Below, piece by piece: positions 4,777 through 7,151 of a stretch of 7,151 bases of DNA. The number at the start of each line of letters is the position of its first letter. Within the stretch, counting starts at the first letter, position 1. A program made the translations under genes and the position numbers. Origin of the DNA: Frankiaceae bacterium (GTDB lineage Bacteria; Actinomycetota; Actinomycetes; Frankiales; Frankiaceae); contig JAVEDQ010000123.1 of the NCBI GenBank assembly GCA_030840885.1, positions 1-7,151 of the forward strand, given 5' to 3'. The notes under the pieces were generated by a model. That model had not been told where the DNA came from and ran no database searches. It worked only from the letters and a program-made list of their open reading frames with translations.

Positions 4777-5817
4777 ATGAGCGCGATCCTCGAGGTCGGA
4801 CGCGCGACGAGCGGGATGCCGTCGCGACCGCGCCGCGGACTCGTGCTGGGTGCGGGAGGTGTGCTCGGCGCGGCGTGGACCGTCGGCGCGCTGCGGGCGC
4901 TGGAGACGACGACCGGCTGGGACCCCGGCAGCGTCGAGGTCGTGGTCGGGACCAGCGCCGGGTCGGTGCTCAGCGCCTTCCTCGGCCTCGGTGTGAGCAC
5001 CGAGCAGTTGGCCAATCATCAGCGGGGCGTGGTCGGCGAGGGCGATCTCGCGGTCAGCTACGACTACGACGCCCAGGCACCGCTGCCGCCACGGCCGCGG
5101 CTGGGTCACCTCGGCTCACCTCAACTGCTGCGGCTGGCGGCACGGCACCCGATGCGGGTCCGCCCGCTGGCGGCCATGTCGTCGCTGCTTCCGCCAGGCC
5201 GGGGATCGATCCGGGCGGTCGGCGACCTCGTGCAGAACGTCGGTGACGAAGCCCTCGCGCTCGGCCTGCGAACCGCCCAGCCGACGGCATGGCCGCAGAG
5301 CCCGGCGCCGTGGATCGTCGCGATGGATTACGACACCGGCCGTCGGGTGGTGTTCGGCCGTGACGGTTCGCCCGAGGCCGCACTCGCCGACGCGGTGACC
5401 GCCTCCTGCTCGATCCCGGGCTGGTACGAACCGGTCACCATCGGCGGGCGGCGCTACGTGGACGGCGGGACGTGTTCACCCACCTCGCTCGACCTGCTGG
5501 CCCGGCTCGGGCTTGACGAGGTCGTGGTGCTGGCACCGATGGCGTCGTTCGCCTACGACCGGCCGAAGGGTGCGGCGCGTATCGAGCGCCGCGTCCGCCG
5601 GGCGACCACCAGACGACTGCTCCGGGAAGCGGCCGTCGTGCGCGACGCGGGGGTGCAGGTCAGCATGCTCGGCCCCGGCCCGGAGGACCTGCAGGCCATC
5701 GGCGTGAACCTGATGGACGGACGCCGTCGGCTGCGGGTGTTCGAGACGTCGCTGCGCACCAGCGCCTCAGCACTGCACGGGCTGCCCCTGGGCACACCCT
5801 CGTCGGCGGGTCGGTAG
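4777..5817 (+). CDS. Patatin-like phospholipase / acyl hydrolase
   Basis: This 346-aa protein carries the patatin signatures in order: oxyanion-hole glycines GLVLGAGGVLG (21-31), nucleophile elbow GTSAG (58-62, Ser60), and the catalytic Asp in YVDGG (227-231, Asp229), preceded by TASCSIPGWYEPV. Ser-Asp dyad enzymes of this family hydrolyse acyl esters of phospholipids or other lipids. There is no signal peptide or clear membrane helix, so it is probably cytoplasmic or peripherally membrane-associated. The C-terminal part (262-346) is Arg-rich and includes RRVRRATTRRLLREAAVV. The start at ATG 4777 has only a weak ribosome site; Met14 (ATG at 4816), just before the conserved RRGLVLGAGG, is a possible alternative. 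The DUF6912 gene follows after 3 nt. The substrate cannot be predicted. Confidence 0.88.
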   Translation: MSAILEVGRATSGMPSRPRRGLVLGAGGVLGAAWTVGALRALETTTGWDPGSVEVVVGTSAGSVLSAFLGLGVSTEQLANHQRGVVGEGDLAVSYDYDAQAPLPPRPRLGHLGSPQLLRLAARHPMRVRPLAAMSSLLPPGRGSIRAVGDLVQNVGDEALALGLRTAQPTAWPQSPAPWIVAMDYDTGRRVVFGRDGSPEAALADAVTASCSIPGWYEPVTIGGRRYVDGGTCSPTSLDLLARLGLDEVVVLAPMASFAYDRPKGAARIERRVRRATTRRLLREAAVVRDAGVQVSMLGPGPEDLQAIGVNLMDGRRRLRVFETSLRTSASALHGLPLGTPSSAGR

Positions 5818-5820
5818 CCG

Positions 5821-6303
5821 ATGCGGGTCTACCTGCCCTCGACGCTGACCGCCGTCGCCACCCTCCAGCAGGACCGCGAGACGCCCGGCGGCATCGGGTG
5901 GGCCGTCACCTCGGCGCTGCGCGAGTCCTACGCGAGCGGTGACGACGAGGAACTGGAATACGCCGTCCTGGCGCGAGCAGCGCAGCAGTCGCTCGAGCTG
6001 CTCGCCGATGACGTCCGGGCACCACGGCGTCGGGTGGTCCTGGTCGCCGAGGTGCACGATGCGGCGGTCGCCGCCGGCACCGACGGCGAGGATCTACCGC
6101 CGGACCCGGGGGAGGTCCGCGTGAGCGGACCGATCGCCATCCGGTCGATCGAAGCCGTCCACGTGGACGAGCCGGAGTCGGTGCCGCTCGTCCGCGCGGT
6201 CCTCATCGACCCCGAGGACGAAGACGCGCTGGGTGACCTGGAGGACGCCCACCTGCTGTGGTACGCCACGCAGGAGATCGACGAACTGGCCGCGTCGGTC
6301 TGA
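5821..6303 (+). CDS. DUF6912 family protein, function unknown
   Basis: This soluble, acidic 160-aa protein begins MRVYLPSTLTAVATLQ and contains GWAVTSALRESYASGDDEELEYA near residues 26-48. It ends with LLWYATQEIDEL (about 144-155). These blocks match what I recall of DUF6912, a small actinobacterial family with no established function. No catalytic motif, membrane helix or signal is visible. Residues 81-100 are a variable Asp/Pro/Gly linker between an N-terminal helical part and a C-terminal alpha/beta part. It starts 3 nt after the patatin-like gene, with no clear ribosome site of its own, so translational coupling to the lipase is likely. A functional link to the lipase is suggested by position only. 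Confidence 0.78.
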   Translation: MRVYLPSTLTAVATLQQDRETPGGIGWAVTSALRESYASGDDEELEYAVLARAAQQSLELLADDVRAPRRRVVLVAEVHDAAVAAGTDGEDLPPDPGEVRVSGPIAIRSIEAVHVDEPESVPLVRAVLIDPEDEDALGDLEDAHLLWYATQEIDELAASV

Positions 6304-6321
6304 CGGCGGCGACTGGTCGCC
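6304..6321. terminator. Short inverted repeat filling the convergent gap
   Basis: GGCGAC (6308-6313) and GTCGCC (6316-6321) form a compact inverted repeat. It sits in the 18-nt gap between the stop of DUF6912 (+) and the stop of the small membrane gene (-). It would read as a hairpin in both directions, so a bidirectional terminator is plausible, though the stem is short and has no T-tract. Confidence 0.35.
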
Positions 6322-6507
6322 TCAGCGGCGGCTGGACTTGTCCCGGCCCGGGAGCACGGAGACGACGAACAGCGAGATCGAGATGGCGGCGACCAGGTAC
6401 ATGCTCTGCGCCATGATGTCCCGGCCGCCGTTCTGCACGCCCTGGCCGACGAGGAAGAACACGATCGCGGTCGCCAGCGTGATGGCGGCGAACACCTTGC
6501 GAGCCAC
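6322..6507 (-). CDS. Small two-helix membrane protein
   Basis: This 61-aa protein has two hydrophobic helices (about residues 5-22, VFAAITLATAIVFFLVGQ, and 36-53, MYLVAAISISLFVVSVLP). They are joined by a short polar loop (VQNGGRDIMAQS), and the tail is basic (GRDKSSRR). I chose the GTG at 6505-6507 (product starts VARKVF) because GGAGGT lies just upstream (6511-6516). A longer GTG start at 6540 adds 11 residues but falls inside an inverted repeat and has no good ribosome site. The spacer to the chosen start is short (3-4 nt), so some doubt remains. It is the last of three leftward genes, after two DUF3072 genes. I recognise no characterised family. Confidence 0.68.
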   Translation of the reverse strand: MARKVFAAITLATAIVFFLVGQGVQNGGRDIMAQSMYLVAAISISLFVVSVLPGRDKSSRR

Positions 6508-6510
6508 GGG

Positions 6511-6516
6511 ACCTCC
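6511..6516 (-). promoter_or_regulatory. Ribosome binding site favouring the shorter start
   Basis: GGAGGT on the reverse strand lies 3 nt before the GTG at 6505-6507. It would be inside the coding region if the upstream GTG at 6540 were used. Confidence 0.55.
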
Positions 6517-6536
6517 GACGGTGGGAACGGCGATCC

Positions 6537-6561
6537 CCACGGTAACCGCTCGCCACCGTGG
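6537..6561 (-). terminator. Hairpin after the 98-aa DUF3072 gene
   Basis: Perfect 7-bp arms, CCACGGT (6537-6543) and ACCGTGG (6555-6561), enclose an 11-nt loop. It begins 5 nt after the TGA of the DUF3072 gene on the reverse strand. No T-tract follows. It overlaps the alternative upstream GTG of the next gene, which argues for the later start there. Confidence 0.45.
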
Positions 6562-6566
6562 TCGGC

Positions 6567-6863
6567 TCAGCTCGCGGCTTCCTCCTGCATCTCGTTGATC
6601 TTGGCGGCGGCGTCGGCCTCGCTCATGTCGTCCGGGATGTCCTCATCCAAGTCCTCGGCGAGCGGCTTGAGGTACTTCATCTGCACCTCGTTCGCGGGTT
6701 CATCGTCCTTCTTGCCGAACTCCGGGTCGTCGTTCTCGCTCCGCTCGACGTTCTCGCCGCCCTCGACGCTCTCGCCCGTCTCGGCCTCGGACTTCTCCGA
6801 CTGGTCGGTCTGATCGGTCTGATCGGTCGACTCTTCGGTATCGGTCTTCTCGTCGTCGGCCAC
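6567..6863 (-). CDS. DUF3072 protein with a long acidic N-terminus
   Basis: This is a 98-aa, strongly acidic protein without Cys or Trp. Residues 1-55 are low-complexity and probably disordered (Asp/Glu/Ser/Thr-rich, with DQTDQTDQ). Residues 56-95 form the DUF3072 motif: QMKYLKPLAEDLDEDIPDDM, then SEADAAAKINEMQEE, a short helix-loop-helix pattern. DUF3072 is a small actinobacterial domain of unknown function. The start chosen is GTG (plus-strand CAC at 6861-6863), because AGGGGA lies about 7 nt upstream and the residues further upstream are not domain-like. It sits 76 nt downstream of a second DUF3072 gene on the same strand, with a strong hairpin between them. The acidic, disordered tail would suit a cytoplasmic stress or interaction protein, but that is speculation. 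Confidence 0.78.
   Translation of the reverse strand: MADDEKTDTEESTDQTDQTDQSEKSEAETGESVEGGENVERSENDDPEFGKKDDEPANEVQMKYLKPLAEDLDEDIPDDMSEADAAAKINEMQEEAAS
6805..6831. repeat. 9-bp repeat coding for Asp-Gln-Thr
   Basis: TCGGTCTGA occurs at 6805-6813 and 6814-6822, with a partial third copy at 6823-6831. It keeps the reading frame of the DUF3072 gene and encodes the reiterated DQT residues in its acidic tail. Confidence 0.7.
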
Positions 6864-6895
6864 GTGACCATCCCCTCGTTCGAGTGCGCTGCTGT

Positions 6896-6925
6896 GCGGC
6901 CCCCTACCCCGGGGGAGGGGGCCGC
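6896..6925 (-). terminator. Strong hairpin between the two DUF3072 genes
   Basis: GCGGCCCCCT (6896-6905) and AGGGGGCCGC (6916-6925) are a perfect 10-bp stem around ACCCCGGGGG, in which further C-G pairs could form. It lies 14 nt after the stop of the outer DUF3072 gene and 33 nt before the start of the inner one. There is no T-tract, as is usual for GC-rich actinobacterial terminators. It could also partly attenuate a shared transcript. Confidence 0.65.
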
Positions 6926-6939
6926 TACGCGTGTCCGGG

Positions 6940-7151
6940 TCAGCGACCTCGGCCGGTCTTGGCCTGCAGCTCGTCGATCTTCTTCGAGGCGTCGGCCTTG
7001 CTGATGTCGGCGGGCACCGACTCGGAGGCCTCCTCGGCGAGGGTCTGCAGGTAGGAGCGCTGTGCACCGGTCGCCGGCTCGCCGCCGGTCACCCAGTGGT
7101 CGGGGTTCTTCTCGGTGTTCGAACCGGGGTTCTGCTCCGCCTTGATGTCCT
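6940..7151 (-). CDS. DUF3072 protein, C-terminal part (cut by window edge)
   Basis: This reverse-strand reading frame enters from the right edge and ends with TGA (plus-strand TCA at 6940-6942), giving the last 69 residues. It starts DIKAEQNPGSNTEKNPDHWV and continues TGGEPATGAQRSYLQTLAEE, then VPADISKADASKKIDELQ, the typical DUF3072 pattern, with a short basic end (AKTGRGR). It is closer to the family consensus as I recall it than its downstream neighbour, which has lost the Trp and gained an acidic tail. The two are tandem paralogues. The start is outside the window. The function of the family is unknown. Confidence 0.8.
   Translation of the reverse strand, partial: DIKAEQNPGSNTEKNPDHWVTGGEPATGAQRSYLQTLAEEASESVPADISKADASKKIDELQAKTGRGR

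Noticed and set aside
6508..6540. Upstream GTG start (6540) for the small membrane protein
   Set aside because: It lies inside an inverted repeat (6537-6561), has no good ribosome site, and the added residues are not hydrophobic or domain-like; the GTG at 6507 follows GGAGGT.

Overview
The window is GC-rich throughout. Its gene families point to a high-GC actinomycete: an actinobacterial CpaE-like ATPase with the GPTGAPGR loop, an excisionase-type HTH regulator, DUF6912 and DUF3072. The order Pseudonocardiales is a guess, not something the sequence proves. I see no rRNA, tRNA, insertion sequence, CRISPR array or phage gene. No gene-free stretch exceeds 300 bases; the largest are 136-364, 2252-2442 and 4612-4776, and each holds inverted or direct repeats.

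Region 1 (1-1335, + strand) is a membrane-transport segment. It starts with the C-terminal end of a ZIP-type metal permease. After a 229-nt leader rich in potential RNA structure comes a COG4280-type membrane protein built from two similar halves, each with a Glu-x-x-Glu motif. A 73-aa two-helix membrane protein follows, its start overlapping the previous stop (ATGA). Metal transport is a family and context inference.

Region 2 (1352-4611) is a regulatory and pilus-like segment. A soluble protein made of two Sm-like repeats (+) converges on a small excisionase-type helix-turn-helix protein (-) that starts with TTG. The 47-nt gap between them is an 18-bp tandem repeat that supplies two further in-frame TAG stops for the regulator. 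The regulator diverges from a pair of + genes: a CpaB/SAF-domain membrane protein and a CpaE/TadZ-like (Ssd-like) ParA-type ATPase. The 191-nt divergent region is dense in direct and inverted repeats and is the obvious place for operators. No CpaF, TadB/C or pilin gene is present here, although this ATPase family usually sits beside them.

Region 3 (4777-6303, +) holds a patatin-like serine lipase and, 3 nt downstream, a DUF6912 protein. They are probably cotranscribed.

Region 4 (6322-7151, - strand) holds a 61-aa two-helix membrane protein and two adjacent DUF3072 paralogues, the outer one cut by the window edge. Hairpins follow both DUF3072 stops, and a short inverted repeat almost exactly fills the convergent gap with DUF6912.

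Most of this looks like ordinary chromosomal actinobacterial sequence. The best leads are the structured leader of the COG4280 gene, the repeat-dense operator-like region beside the HTH gene, and the CpaE-like ATPase whose P-loop lacks lysine.
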